From: Micromonospora kangleipakensis
GTDB taxonomy: Bacteria; Actinomycetota; Actinomycetes; Mycobacteriales; Micromonosporaceae
Assembly (NCBI RefSeq): GCF_004217615.1
Contig: NZ_SHLD01000001.1
Coordinates: forward strand, 3,720,001 to 3,784,000
Direction of reading: 5' to 3'
Length of the DNA stretch: 64,000 nucleotides
Numbering within the stretch: the stretch's first letter is position 1; every line of letters starts with the position of its first letter. The notes beneath the pieces are model-generated. The model saw only the letters and a list, made by a program, of their open reading frames with translations, was not told where the DNA came from and did not search any database. Below are positions 50,503-60,047 of this stretch, piece by piece. The position numbers were made by a program, and so were the translations under genes.

Positions 50503-51952
50503 TCAGCTCCCCGGCTTCGGGAAGGCCACCGGGCTGCGGTGCCCGTCCCGGTCCACCGCCCGGACGCCGAAGAAGACGTTGTCCTTGGAGAGGTCCACGG
50601 TCACCTCGGTGACGTCGCCGACCGGGATCACCTGCTGCCACTCGGCGGCCGTGGTCTCCCGCCACACCACCTCGTAGCCGGCCAGGTCCGGCTCGTCGCC
50701 GCGCTGCCAGGGCAGGGTGGTGTCGTTGGTGAGGTTGGTGGTGACGATGGTGGCACCCTTCGGGGTGCCCGGCGCCTGGGCGAGGGACCAGAGCGCCGCG
50801 CCGTTCACCCGGGCGACCCGGGTGATGTACCCGAAGTCGCAGAACTCCGGCAGGTCGCCGTACTGCACGCCGTCGAGCACCCGGACGTCCTGGTGCTGGT
50901 GGGCGAAGTCCTCGTTCGGCTCGGTGAACCGGCCGGCCGGCCAGCCCTCCCGCAGGAACGAGATGTGGTCGCTGCCGCGCAGGTAGCGGTCCCGGCGGTA
51001 GATCACCCGCACCCGCATCCCGGTCGCCCCGTTCTCCGCCACGTCGCAGACGAACCGGGCGAGCTGTCGCGAAGGGGAGTCGTTCTCGCCGCCCACGGAC
51101 TGCCGGGTGCTCGCCTCGGCCGGCGTCTCGGCGGTCGGCACTCCCTCGGCGAAGAGTCGGACAGCACGCGGGTCGCGGGTGCCGTCGTCGGCGGTGCTGC
51201 TGCCGACGATGTCGTCGCTGAACATGCCCTGCACGTCCACGCCGGCCGCCTTCAGCTGCTTCGCCAGGTACGCCGATCCGTACAGGCCCTGCTCCTCGCC
51301 GGCGACGGCGGCGAAGACGATGGTCGCCTCGGTGCGCCGGGTGGCCATCACCCGGGCCAGCTCGATCAGCACCGCCACGCCGGAGGCGTCGTCGTCGGCG
51401 CCCGGGGCGTCGCTGACCGCGTCCATGACGTCGGTGGCCCGCGAGTCGTAGTGGCCGGTGATGACGTAGGTCCGGTTCGGGGCGGAGTCGCCGCGCAGGG
51501 TGGCCACCACGTTGGTGATCCGGGGCGCGGTGGGGATCCGGGAGGCGGGCTCCTGGACGTACGACTGCAGTTCCACGGTCATCCGCCCGCCGGAGGCGGC
51601 GGCGTACCCGGAGAACTGCGCGAAGATCCAGTCGCGGGCGGCGCCGACGCCCCGGACGGGGTCGTCCTGGCTGGAGAGGGTGTGCCGGGTGCCGAAGGCG
51701 GCCAGCCGGCGGACGGTGGCCTCGATCCGGTCGCGGTCCACCTCCCGCAGCAGCGCGGCCAGCTCCCGGTCGGGCGGCTGCGGCCGGACCGGCCGGCCCG
51801 GACCGGGCGGCGGGCCGGCCTCGTGCGCCGCGGCGGGCGCGGCGGCGAGCGGAGCGGCGACGGTGGCGGCGGTGGCCGCGGCGGAAGCGGTCAGGAAGCC
51901 TGCGCCGGGTCGGCCTCGTGGGCCGGCCCCCGGCGGTTTCGTGGGTTCCCAT
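50503..51952 (-). pseudogene. Secreted M28-family aminopeptidase, signal peptide out of frame
   Basis: The catalytic part (to 50503) is intact: YVITGHYDSRATDVMDAVSD (first Zn His), PGADDDASGVAVLIELARVM (bridging Asp), AVAGEEQGLYGSAYLAKQLK (catalytic Glu pair), a later Asp/His region, and a C-terminal beta domain. Its frame has no ATG/GTG before residue GTG 51741, inside the domain. The frame from ATG 51952 encodes THETAGGRPTRPTRR and, with one base removed near 51898, continues RRFLTASAAATAATVAAPLA, a textbook twin-arginine signal. Either a real 1-nt insertion or a sequence error. Confidence 0.8.
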
Positions 51953-51985
51953 CAGCGCATCCTCGCCCCGGCGTACGAGGTTTGT

Positions 51986-53581
51986 CTATGTCTTCCGGGG
52001 CTGGGGGATGCTCAGGTCCGGCTTGCCCGCCGGCTCCCCGTCCGCTGCGTCGTCCGGCACCGGCGCGTCCTCGGGCAGTTCCCGCTCCGGGGCCTGGGCG
52101 GCCTCGTCCGGCGGCCCGGCGTCGCTGGCCGTCGCCGCCGCGGGGCCGGCGAGCGCGGGGGCGCGGCGGCGCAGGGCGGTAACGCCGTCCGCCAGGCACG
52201 CCGTGACCGCCTCGAGGGCGGCGGCGGCCAGCACGATCAGCCCGACCCGCAGCAGCACCGCCTCCTGGATGCCGAAGCGGCTGTACTCCCCGGCGGAGTA
52301 CATCATGCCGGCGACCGCGCTGGCCGTGCTGGCCAGCGCGAGCAGCGCCCCGGCCCCGGCCAGCCAGCGGGCCCGCCGGAAGGCCCGCGCCAGCAGGCCG
52401 ACGCCGAGCGCGACCAGGAAGAGCACGCCGGCCTGGGGCAGCACCTTGTGCCGGTCGGGGAAGAAGACCTTCTCCGGGAAGGTGGGCAAGCCCGGCACCG
52501 GCTGTGCGTACCGGCCGGCGGTGCCGTCCAGCGAGGACGGCAGCACCTTGAGCACCTGCTCGGTGTAGTGGTCGGGGTGGGCGCGGGCGTACCGGTAGCC
52601 GACCGACCCCTTCTCCCGCTGCACCCACGCCATCAGCTCCGGGCACTCCCGGTACGCCTTGATGAACGGGCCCATCGCCCAGAAGGGCGTCTCCGCCAGC
52701 CGTTCCGCCCGCTCGCACCCGGGCATCCCGAACTCCTGCTGGTACGCCGCCTTCACCTCGGGGTCGTTGAGCACCTGGAACCGCAGACGGTAGAGGAAGG
52801 TCGCGTCGGACAGGCTCAGCCCGGTGCCCCACGAGCGGTAGCTCTGGTCAATGGTCGGCACGATGGACAGCTGCCAGCCGACGGTGCCGAGCAGCAGCAC
52901 CGTGGCGACCAGCCCGCCCCACCGGTAGCGCCGCCGCGCGGCGTGCCCGGCCAGCACGACCACGAGCAGCACCACGTACGGCAGCACGTCCTGCCGGGTG
53001 AAGGCCCACCAGGTGGTGACCAGGACCAGCGCCCCGAGGGCCGTCCAGGAGCGGGTGGTGACCCAGATCGTCAGCAGCGCCAGCGCCGCCACGCCGAGGC
53101 TGATGGAGAGCGACTCGGAGAGGATGGCGTGGTCCCACGTGTAGACCGAGCGGGCCAGCGCCAGGCAGATCAGCGCCGCGGCGCTGAGCAGCCGCGCCGG
53201 CAGGTGGCGCAGCCGCCCCCAGCACGCGCAGATCAGCAGCGACCAGGCCAGCGTGCCGATCGTCCATTGCAGCGTGACCCGCGCCGCGTCGGTGTCGACC
53301 AGGGCGTAGAGCAGCGGGACGCCCCAGGGCCGGGGCGCGTGCCCGGTGAACGACAGCGTCTCGATCGGCGTCCCCGGCCGGTCCGCGTACGAGCCGGTGT
53401 CCGGGGCGGTGAAGAGGGCGTAACCGGTCAGGATGCGGATCCGGGCGTACAGATAGACCCCGAGCAGGACGAGCAGCGGCAGGTGCCGCCAGGGCAGGCG
53501 GCGGAGCCGCCGGCGCGGCGGCGGAGGCGACGCGGTCGACGTGGCGGGCTGTTCCGTGGCTTCGGCGGCCTCGGTGGCCAT
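51986..53581 (-). CDS. Polytopic membrane protein, GT-C glycosyltransferase-like
   Basis: A 531-aa protein. A short cytoplasmic Pro/Arg-rich N-terminus is followed by about ten helices with a large extracytoplasmic loop. The first loop contains FTAPDTGSYADRPGTPIETL, with acidic residues placed as in GT-C enzymes that use lipid-linked sugars. HAILSESLSISLGVAALALL follows. The C-terminus is an acidic, disordered tail. No direct homologue can be named. It is immediately upstream (33 bp) of the M28 gene on the same strand. Confidence 0.65.
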   Translation of the reverse strand: MATEAAEATEQPATSTASPPPPRRRLRRLPWRHLPLLVLLGVYLYARIRILTGYALFTAPDTGSYADRPGTPIETLSFTGHAPRPWGVPLLYALVDTDAARVTLQWTIGTLAWSLLICACWGRLRHLPARLLSAAALICLALARSVYTWDHAILSESLSISLGVAALALLTIWVTTRSWTALGALVLVTTWWAFTRQDVLPYVVLLVVVLAGHAARRRYRWGGLVATVLLLGTVGWQLSIVPTIDQSYRSWGTGLSLSDATFLYRLRFQVLNDPEVKAAYQQEFGMPGCERAERLAETPFWAMGPFIKAYRECPELMAWVQREKGSVGYRYARAHPDHYTEQVLKVLPSSLDGTAGRYAQPVPGLPTFPEKVFFPDRHKVLPQAGVLFLVALGVGLLARAFRRARWLAGAGALLALASTASAVAGMMYSAGEYSRFGIQEAVLLRVGLIVLAAAALEAVTACLADGVTALRRRAPALAGPAAATASDAGPPDEAAQAPERELPEDAPVPDDAADGEPAGKPDLSIPQPRKT

Positions 53582-53797
53582 GCGGAATCCTCACCGTGTG
53601 TGGGCTGGACCGGCGGAAGCGTAGCCAGCCGGCGTCCGTCCTGTGTGCCCCGAACCCGTCCTGCCGGAATTGTCGTCCGCAAGACGTCGGTTCGGTGGGG
53701 TCGGTAGGGGCCGGACGGACGACCGCCCCGCTCCTCCTCGGCGGTAGTCAGAAACGGTCGCCGGCCGCACGGGCTTTCACCCGGAGCCGCCGTACGC

Positions 53798-54030
53798 GGC
53801 GACGGCACCGCCGACGGCGCCGAGCTCTGGCTGATCCTGCTGTCGGAGTACTGGCGGTGGACCCGGGACGACGAGACCCTGCGGTTCCTGCGCGACAACG
53901 CCCTGGCCGTGCTGCACTGGAGCGACGACCACGGCGACCGGGCCGGCGACGGCCACGTCGGGCATGCCACCCGCTGGCCCGCTCGCGGACCCGGCGCTGG
54001 CCCAGCGGCTGCGCGCGGACACCGCCCGGC
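53798..54030 (+). pseudogene. Glycogen-debranching-type glycosidase remnant
   Basis: A + frame reads AELWLILLSEYWRWTRDDET, LRFLRDNALAVLHWSDDHGD, matching the alpha/alpha-barrel of amylo-alpha-1,6-glucosidase-type proteins around the conserved WxxDxxGD turn. The frame is lost after about 53975; ADPALAQRLRADTARR follows in another frame. The stretch 53582-54252 otherwise contains no gene. Confidence 0.5.
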
Positions 54031-54252
54031 GGTGCCCTGGTCCGGGGCGATGCTCGGTCTGAACCGGTGGACGGGCTGGCTGGCGCTGGACCCGGACGCC
54101 CCTGCCGAGCTGGGACGGGATCACCGCCCAGCGGGTCCCGGGCCTTCGGCCACCGCTACGACCTGGCGGCCGTCGGCCGCGGCGGGTACGTCCTCCGGGC
54201 GCCCGACCGAGTGGCACGTTTGTCGCGCGTTTCGGCGGGAACGGCAGCGGGC

Positions 54253-55551
54253 ATGACGAAACCTCGTGTGGTGATCGTGGGGGCCGGGTTCGCCGGATAC
54301 CACGCGGCGAAGACGTTGAGCCGGCTGGCCGGCAAGCGGGCCGAGATCGTCCTGCTGAATTCGACCGACTACTTCCTCTACCTGCCGTTGCTGCCCGAGG
54401 TCGCCGCCGGGGTGGTCGAGCCGACCCGGATCTCGGTGCCGCTGTCGGGCACCCTGAACGGCGTCCGGGTGGTGATCGGCGAGGCGGACCGGGTCGACCT
54501 GCAGAACCGTTGGGTGGGGTACCGGCAGCAGGAGGGCGACCGCGGCCAGTTGGCGTACGACCGGCTGGTCCTCGCCGTCGGCAGCGTCAACAAGTTGCTG
54601 CCGATCCCCGGGGTGACCGCGTACGCGCACGGCTTCCGCGGCCTGCCGGAGGCGCTCTACCTGCACGACCACGTGGTCCGGCAGATCGAGCTGGCCGAGC
54701 TGACCGAGGACCCGGCCGAGCAGCGGGCCCGGACCACCTTCGTGGTGGTGGGCGCCGGCTACACCGGCACCGAGGTCGCCGCGCACGGGCAGCTCTTCAC
54801 CGATCGGCTGATCGCCCAGCGTCCGCACCTGAAGGTGCGCCCGCGCTGGATGTTGCTCGACGTCGCGCCCCGGGTGCTGCCCGAGCTGGGCGATCGGATG
54901 TCGCGGACCGCCGACCGGGTGCTGCGGCGGCGCGGAGTCGACGTACGGATGGGCACCTCGGTGTCGGAGGCCACCCCGGACGGGGTGATGCTGACCGACG
55001 GCGAGTACGTGCCCACCTGCAGCCTGGTCTGGTGCGTGGGGGTGCGCCCAGACCCGTTCGTCGCGGAGCTCGGGCTGCGCACCGAGAAGGGCCGCCTGGT
55101 GGTCGACGAGTTCCTCAACGTCCCCGGCTACCCCGAGGTGTACGCCTGCGGCGACGCGGCCGCCGTGCCCGACGTGACCCGCCCCGGCCAGATCTGCACG
55201 ATGACCGCCCAGCACGCGCAGCGGCAGGGCAAGCTGGCCGCGCAGAACATCGCCGCCTCGTACGGGCAGGGCAGTCGTAAGCCGTACAAGCACTACGACC
55301 TCGGCTGGGTGGTGGACCTGGGCGGCAAGGACGCCGCGGCGAACCCCCTGAAGGTGCCCCTGTCGGGCCTGCCGGCCAAGGCGGTGACGCGCGGCTACCA
55401 CCTGCTGGCGATGCCCGGGAACCGGGCCCGGGTGGGCGCCGACTGGGTGCTCGACGCGACGATGTCCCGACCCGCCGTGCAGCTCGGCCTCGTCCCGGCC
55501 AACGCGGTGCCGCTGGAGAGCGAGTCGCCCGAGATGGTCCGCCGCGCCTGA
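54253..55551 (+). CDS. Type II NADH dehydrogenase-like FAD oxidoreductase
   Basis: A 432-aa protein with two Rossmann dinucleotide sites: FAD (VVIVGAGFAGYHAAKTLSRL, about residues 6-25) and NAD (FVVVGAGYTGTEVAAHGQLF, about 163-182), plus the FAD C-terminal motif VYACGDAAAVPDVTRPGQIC. The order and the NSTDYFLYLPLLPEVAAG segment are characteristic of NDH-2 enzymes. It would oxidise NADH and reduce quinone at the membrane without pumping protons. C-terminal residues include GWVVDLGGKDAAANPL. ATG 54253. Confidence 0.88.
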   Translation: MTKPRVVIVGAGFAGYHAAKTLSRLAGKRAEIVLLNSTDYFLYLPLLPEVAAGVVEPTRISVPLSGTLNGVRVVIGEADRVDLQNRWVGYRQQEGDRGQLAYDRLVLAVGSVNKLLPIPGVTAYAHGFRGLPEALYLHDHVVRQIELAELTEDPAEQRARTTFVVVGAGYTGTEVAAHGQLFTDRLIAQRPHLKVRPRWMLLDVAPRVLPELGDRMSRTADRVLRRRGVDVRMGTSVSEATPDGVMLTDGEYVPTCSLVWCVGVRPDPFVAELGLRTEKGRLVVDEFLNVPGYPEVYACGDAAAVPDVTRPGQICTMTAQHAQRQGKLAAQNIAASYGQGSRKPYKHYDLGWVVDLGGKDAAANPLKVPLSGLPAKAVTRGYHLLAMPGNRARVGADWVLDATMSRPAVQLGLVPANAVPLESESPEMVRRA

Positions 55552-55558
55552 GCGACGG

Positions 55559-56719
55559 TCAGCCGTCGGCCGGTGGCGGCGCCCCACCGGTTCCGGGGGG
55601 CCGCCGGTTTCCGGGCCCGCCGCGCGTCGACTCCGGGGCGTTCGCGGTGGCGTCGGCGGTGCCGGTGGCGGGGGGCGGCACGGCGCGCAGCCCCTTCGGG
55701 GCGAGCTCGCGGAGCAGGATCTGCGCCATCCCGGCGGCCGGGATGGCAAGCAGGGCACCGACCAGACCGGCCAGCTCCGCCGCGAGCAGCACGCTGACCA
55801 GCACGGTCAGCGGGTTCAGCCGCACCGCCCGGGACATGATGACCGGCTGCAGCAGGTGGTTCTCCGCCTGCTGGTAGACGACGAAAAAGACCAGCACGAT
55901 GATGCCGGCGGTGGGGGAGTGCAGGAACCCGGCGCCGGCGGCGATGACCGCGCCCAGCGTCGCGCCGACCAGCGGGATCAGGTCGGCGATGGCGACCAGC
56001 AGGGCGATCACCCCGGCGAACGGCACGCCGGTGAGGAAGAGCACCGCGAAGGTCAGCCCGCCGCAGATGACGCTGATCAGCAGGTTGCCGCTGAGGTAGC
56101 CGGTAATGGTGCGGGACGAGTCGCGGCCGATGCGGCGCAGCCGTTCCGCCCCGCCGTCGCCCGCCAGGGCCAGCGTCCCGGCAATGATCTTCGGGGCCTC
56201 CAGCACCATCAGGTATGCCAGGACGATCACCGTGAGCAGCCCGGCGACCGTCTGCAGCACGCCCCGGACCAGCCCCACGGCGGGCTGGCCGAGCCGTGAG
56301 CCGTACCGCTGGAGCTGGTCGGCGTGGGTATTGGCGTACTCCCGCAGCCGGAGCCGGGTAAGCGCCTCACCCACCGGGCCGCGGCCCGCCCGGGCCTCCC
56401 GCAGCAGGTCCGGGGCCTGGTGGGCGAACCGGGCCACCTCGCCGACCAGTGGCAGGACGATCATCGCGGCGAGCGCGCCGAGCAGGACGAACGCGGCCAC
56501 GAAGACCAGCAGGGTGGCCAGCGCGCGGCGTCGCACCCAGCGGCGTTCCAGCCGGTCGACCAGCGGTTTCAGGGCCACCGCGAAAAACGCCGCGACCAGG
56601 GCCCAGACCAGCACCCGCCGGGTGGCCCAGACCAGGGCCAGCCCGAGCACGGTGGCCAGCACCAGGCCGATGACGATCAACGCCCGCCGGGCGGTGGACC
56701 GGTCCTGGGCGTCGCTCAT
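55559..56719 (-). CDS. AI-2E family (PerM) membrane permease
   Basis: A 386-aa protein with seven or eight helices. Family features: an N-terminal hairpin of helices, FFAVALKPLVDRLERRWVRR, the re-entrant GVPFAGVIALLVAIADLIPL, GATLGAVIAAGAGF and the C-terminal YQQAENHLLQPVIMSRAVRL. Members export small molecules or ions (Na/H antiport has been described); AI-2 export is not general. A disordered Pro/Gly-rich tail follows. Convergent with the NDH-2 gene by 7 bp. Confidence 0.88.
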   Translation of the reverse strand: MSDAQDRSTARRALIVIGLVLATVLGLALVWATRRVLVWALVAAFFAVALKPLVDRLERRWVRRRALATLLVFVAAFVLLGALAAMIVLPLVGEVARFAHQAPDLLREARAGRGPVGEALTRLRLREYANTHADQLQRYGSRLGQPAVGLVRGVLQTVAGLLTVIVLAYLMVLEAPKIIAGTLALAGDGGAERLRRIGRDSSRTITGYLSGNLLISVICGGLTFAVLFLTGVPFAGVIALLVAIADLIPLVGATLGAVIAAGAGFLHSPTAGIIVLVFFVVYQQAENHLLQPVIMSRAVRLNPLTVLVSVLLAAELAGLVGALLAIPAAGMAQILLRELAPKGLRAVPPPATGTADATANAPESTRGGPGNRRPPGTGGAPPPADG

Positions 56720-56831
56720 CCGGCGCGGCTACCCGGCCGGGCTCCGGAAAAACCCCCAGAACGGCCCACACCGCCGGCCGCCCGGTCCGCGGCCCCGCTC
56801 CGGTCTGGTCCGGCTTGGGCGGGCCGTCGGG

Positions 56832-57623
56832 TCAGTCCGCGGCGAGGGTGGCGTCCGTGGCCGGGCGGGCGCCGGAGACGAAGGCGTCCAACGTGGGGCC
56901 GTGCAGCACCCCGCCGGGGACGGGGTCGGCGGCCACCCGGGCGGCGAGCCGGCGTACCGGCAGGCGGTCGGGCCGGTGCGCGGCGGCGAGCACCAGGTTG
57001 CCGTACCGGCGCCCGCGCAGCATCCGCCGGTCGGCGACCAGGCAGACGTCGGCGAACACCGCCCGCAGGGTGGCGACCTGGGCGCGGCAGAAGACCAGCG
57101 GGGGGAGGTCGGTCACGTTGACCAGGTAGACGCCGTCGGGGTGCAGCGTCCGGGCCGCCTCGGCGGCGAACTCGACGCTGGCCACGTGCCCGGGCATCCG
57201 GGCCGCCCGGTAGACGTCGGCGAGGACCAGGTCGTACCGGCCGGTCGGGGCGTCGGTCACCGCGTCCCGGGCGTCGGCGACCGCCACGGTCACCTCGGGC
57301 GGCAGCGGCGGCAGCTCCCGGCGGACCAGGCCGACCACGGCCGGGTCCCGCTCGACCGCCAGCTGCGCCGATCCCGGGCGGGTGGCGGCCAGCCAGCGCG
57401 GCAGGGTGAGCGCGCCGCCGCCGAGGTGCAGGGCGGTCAGCGGCCGCCCCGGCGGGGCGGCCAGGTCGATCACCGCGGCCATCCGCCGGACGTACTCGAA
57501 GTGCAGATGGCGCGGGTCGACGACGTCCACGTAGGACTGGGCGACGCCGGCCGCGAGCAGCGTACGCCCGGTCCGTCGGGCCGGGTCGACGACCAGCGCG
57601 AGGTCGTCGGCGGCGCTCTCCAT
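56832..57623 (-). CDS. Spermidine synthase-like methyltransferase-fold protein
   Basis: A 263-aa protein. SAM-type motif I is LHLGGGALTLPRWLAATRPG, then AVERDPAVVGLVRRELP and a motif II/III-like VAVADARDAVTDAPTGRYDL. DVYRAARMPGHVASVEFAAE matches the spermidine synthase-like (fused or orphan) group of actinobacteria. The polyamine-specific pocket residues are not evident, so the substrate is uncertain. ATG 57623 is preferred over the TTG at 57632. Confidence 0.78.
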   Translation of the reverse strand: MESAADDLALVVDPARRTGRTLLAAGVAQSYVDVVDPRHLHFEYVRRMAAVIDLAAPPGRPLTALHLGGGALTLPRWLAATRPGSAQLAVERDPAVVGLVRRELPPLPPEVTVAVADARDAVTDAPTGRYDLVLADVYRAARMPGHVASVEFAAEAARTLHPDGVYLVNVTDLPPLVFCRAQVATLRAVFADVCLVADRRMLRGRRYGNLVLAAAHRPDRLPVRRLAARVAADPVPGGVLHGPTLDAFVSGARPATDATLAAD

Positions 57624-57702
57624 GGCCGGCAACGGTAGCCGATCCGGTCGGGCGGCCGGCCGGGTCGGGCCGGCGGGCTCGCGGCCCGCCGGCCCGGCCC
57701 GC

Positions 57703-58680
57703 TCAGCCGGCGTTCATCCCGGCGCCGACCTCCTCGATCGCGTCCTCGATCCGGTGGGCCAGTTCGACGTCGAGGACGGTCACCCCGTCGACCCGTTGGG
57801 TCCGCACGGTCAGCACGGCGCTGTCCGGGTCCGGCCGGCCGATCTGCGGGGCGCGGCCGACCTCGGTCCGGAGTTGGTCGAGCCGGTCGAGCACCCGGTC
57901 CAGGTTGTCCGGCGGCAGCTCGATCGTGCGCACCAGCGACCGCCGGTCGCTCGACCAGTACCGCAGGCCGCTGAGCGCGTCCCGCAGCTCCTGCTCGGCC
58001 AGTGGGGCCGTGGCCGACCTCGGACCCACCAGGCCACCGCCGGGCTCCGGCGGCGTGAGCAGGTCCCGCAACCCGTCCGGTACGCGCAGCGACTCGACGA
58101 GGTCGCCGTCGGCGTGGGCCAGCGCCGCGAGGGTCGCCTCGGCCTGGTACCGCGCCTGCTCCGGGGTGCGGCCGCTGATCCGGGCCACCTCGGCGAGGAA
58201 GCCCGCCAGGTCGTGGTGCCGTTCGATGCCGTCCACCGGCACCACGTCGTGCAGCTTCATCGGCACCGCCTCGAGCAGCCGTTCCCGCGCCGCCTCGTCC
58301 AACGCCCAGGCCAACGCCAGCACGGTCGCCTCGGCACCCACCTTGGCGGTGGAGAAGTCGACCCCGGCCCGGCGGCCGACGTCGTCGACCAGGGCGCGAT
58401 ACCCGACAGCGGTCACCGCGGGAGTGCCCTTGCCGGGCTCAGGGAGCGGCCGACCGGGCTGCTGCACAGAGCGCTCCGGCGGGGCGGGACCGCCCCGGGG
58501 GATGTTCGGCTTGCGCCGACCGGCGGGCGGCGGACCGTGCCGCCGGCCCTGGTCCAGGGAGGTGATCTGCTTGGACGCGCTCAGGCTCGCGCGGACCTGG
58601 CTGGGCTGCCGACCCCGCTCCCGGGCCTCCCGGGCCAGGGCCCGGCGGCGCTGGTTGTCGCCCTCCATCTGCTTGCGCAT
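57703..58680 (-). CDS. DUF2267 plus pterin carbinolamine dehydratase-like fusion
   Basis: A 325-aa protein. After a basic, Pro-rich N-terminal 90 residues, about 91-215 form a DUF2267-type helical domain (VGYRALVDDVGRRAGVDFST, ALAWALDEAARERLLEAVPM). About 235-320 resemble the PCD/DCoH fold (SGLRYWSSDRRSLVRTIELP, ending TVLDVELAHRIEDAIEEV). The HHP-type catalytic triad of PCD is not evident (GRPDPDSAVLTV instead), so catalysis is doubtful. ATG 58680 with GAGG is preferred. Confidence 0.65.
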   Translation of the reverse strand: MRKQMEGDNQRRRALAREARERGRQPSQVRASLSASKQITSLDQGRRHGPPPAGRRKPNIPRGGPAPPERSVQQPGRPLPEPGKGTPAVTAVGYRALVDDVGRRAGVDFSTAKVGAEATVLALAWALDEAARERLLEAVPMKLHDVVPVDGIERHHDLAGFLAEVARISGRTPEQARYQAEATLAALAHADGDLVESLRVPDGLRDLLTPPEPGGGLVGPRSATAPLAEQELRDALSGLRYWSSDRRSLVRTIELPPDNLDRVLDRLDQLRTEVGRAPQIGRPDPDSAVLTVRTQRVDGVTVLDVELAHRIEDAIEEVGAGMNAG

Positions 58681-58881
58681 CGTCACACCTCGTTCCTCGT
58701 CGGGTTCGGCCTTCCGCGCGTCGCCTTCCCGCCGTCGCGGGGAAGGAAACGGCCACGGCCGGCGCGCCGCGGGGAGCGCGTGTCAGCTTCATTCGCTGGG
58801 GGTGAGGGGCGTTCACCCGGCGGCGGCCCACGATCGGGGTGGACCGGGAAACTTCCGATGCACGCGGAAGGGAAGGTCGTC

Positions 58882-59196
58882 ATGAAGAGGATCGTCGAGA
58901 TCGTCCCCGCCCGACCCGGCTGGTACGCCCGGTGGCAGGTCGACCCCGAGGCCACCCGCTGCTACCCGGTGACCCTGTGGGCGCTGCTGGAGGAGACCGA
59001 CGGAACCGGCCGTGAGGTGGTCGGCGTCGACTCTGTCGGACAGTGGCCCGGAGCGGACGACAACGAGGCGGGTGGGGAGTTCGTCCGCTATCTCTTCCAG
59101 ACGCCCGATTCCGGCCCGCCGGATGACGCGGAGCCGTCCGCGGCGAAGGAGCTGCGGTCGACGGGCCCGCGGTTGCAGCCGGTCCCCGCCGCCTGA
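58882..59196 (+). CDS. Hypothetical protein (104 aa)
   Basis: An ATG preceded by GGAAGGGAAGG. The product starts KRIVEIVPARPGWYARWQVD, then TRCYPVTLWALLEETDGTGR, EVVGVDSVGQWPGADDNEAG and a Pro/Ala-rich tail. No motif or family is recognised; the N-terminal half looks like a small beta-sheet domain. The gene is divergent from the DUF2267 fusion and convergent with the STAS gene. Confidence 0.65.
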   Translation: MKRIVEIVPARPGWYARWQVDPEATRCYPVTLWALLEETDGTGREVVGVDSVGQWPGADDNEAGGEFVRYLFQTPDSGPPDDAEPSAAKELRSTGPRLQPVPAA

Positions 59197-59272
59197 GCCA
59201 CCCTCCCCGGCCCCCGGCCCCTGGTCCCAGGGTCGGGGGCCATCCCCTTGCCACGGGCGGGATGACCCGCGA

Positions 59273-59620
59273 TCAGCCCGCCTCGCGGGCGTCGTCGGTC
59301 GCGGCGGGCCGTGGCACCGCCAGCAGCTCGCCCAGCCCGGTGCGGTCGAGCAGCTGCTGGACCTGCGGGTTCATCCCGGTGAGCTGGATCGGCCCGGTGC
59401 CGGCGCGGTGGATCACCACGAAGGCGCTCAGCCCGGAGGAGTCGCAGAGCCCTACGCCGCCGAGGTCGATCAGCAGCTCCTGGTAGCCGTCGAGACGGAG
59501 CTCCGCGGCGGTGGCGATGAGTTCCGGCGCGGTGTCGAAGTCCAGCTCGCCGGTCAGCCGCAGCCGGGCTCGTCCGGCGCCGAGCCGGCTCACCTCGATG
59601 GTCAACAGCTGGGCGGGCAT
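59273..59620 (-). CDS. STAS-domain anti-sigma factor antagonist
   Basis: A 115-aa protein that is a single STAS domain. ARLRLTGELDFDTAPELIAT, LLIDLGGVGLCDSSGLSAFV (the phosphorylatable Ser in DSSG) and VQQLLDRTGLGELL are canonical for SpoIIAA/RsbV-type antagonists. When unphosphorylated they bind and sequester an anti-sigma kinase. No anti-sigma kinase gene is adjacent. It faces away from the SpoIIE phosphatase gene across 427 bp. ATG 59620. Confidence 0.9.
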   Translation of the reverse strand: MPAQLLTIEVSRLGAGRARLRLTGELDFDTAPELIATAAELRLDGYQELLIDLGGVGLCDSSGLSAFVVIHRAGTGPIQLTGMNPQVQQLLDRTGLGELLAVPRPAATDDAREAG

Positions 59621-59667
59621 GGGTTCATGTTCCCAGGCCGACGTGATCGGGAAACCCCGGGTGTGCC

Positions 59668-59830
59668 TCAGGCGGAGGCGGATCTCTCCCTGGCGTCCCC
59701 GGCGGTGGGCCACCCGGGACGGACGCTGAGCGGTGGCCGGGCGAGCAGGCCGGTGACCCCGGTGATGTCCAGGATCGTCGCCAGGAACCGGGGGGTCTCG
59801 GGTAGCCGGATCACGGTGCCGTGCTGCGAC
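59668..59830 (-). pseudogene. STAS-like C-terminal remnant
   Basis: The frame ending at 59668 reads TVIRLPETPRFLATILDITG, then VTGLLARPPLSVRPGW, similar to the last helix of STAS domains. No N-terminal half is present upstream in any frame. The rest of the 427-bp gap (59621-60047) holds the promoters of the divergent STAS and SpoIIE genes, including a weak SigB-like GTTT/GGGTAG pair (59988-59991, 60004-60009; 12-bp spacer). Confidence 0.35.
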
Positions 59831-60047
59831 CCTGATCGCGGGAGCGCCCGGGTCGGAGCGGTCGGATCGTAACAACCCCGGAACCACCCCGCTCGGCGTC
59901 GCCGACGGCGGCTGGCGGACCTGCCGTGCGGTGCCGGTCCCGGCATACCGGCGTAGGGTGGGGCGAGGGGATTGGACCACATACGCCGTTTCGGGTGGAC
60001 CGCGGGTAGCGACGCCGCGGGTGTCGACAAGGAGTGGGGCTTAGCTG

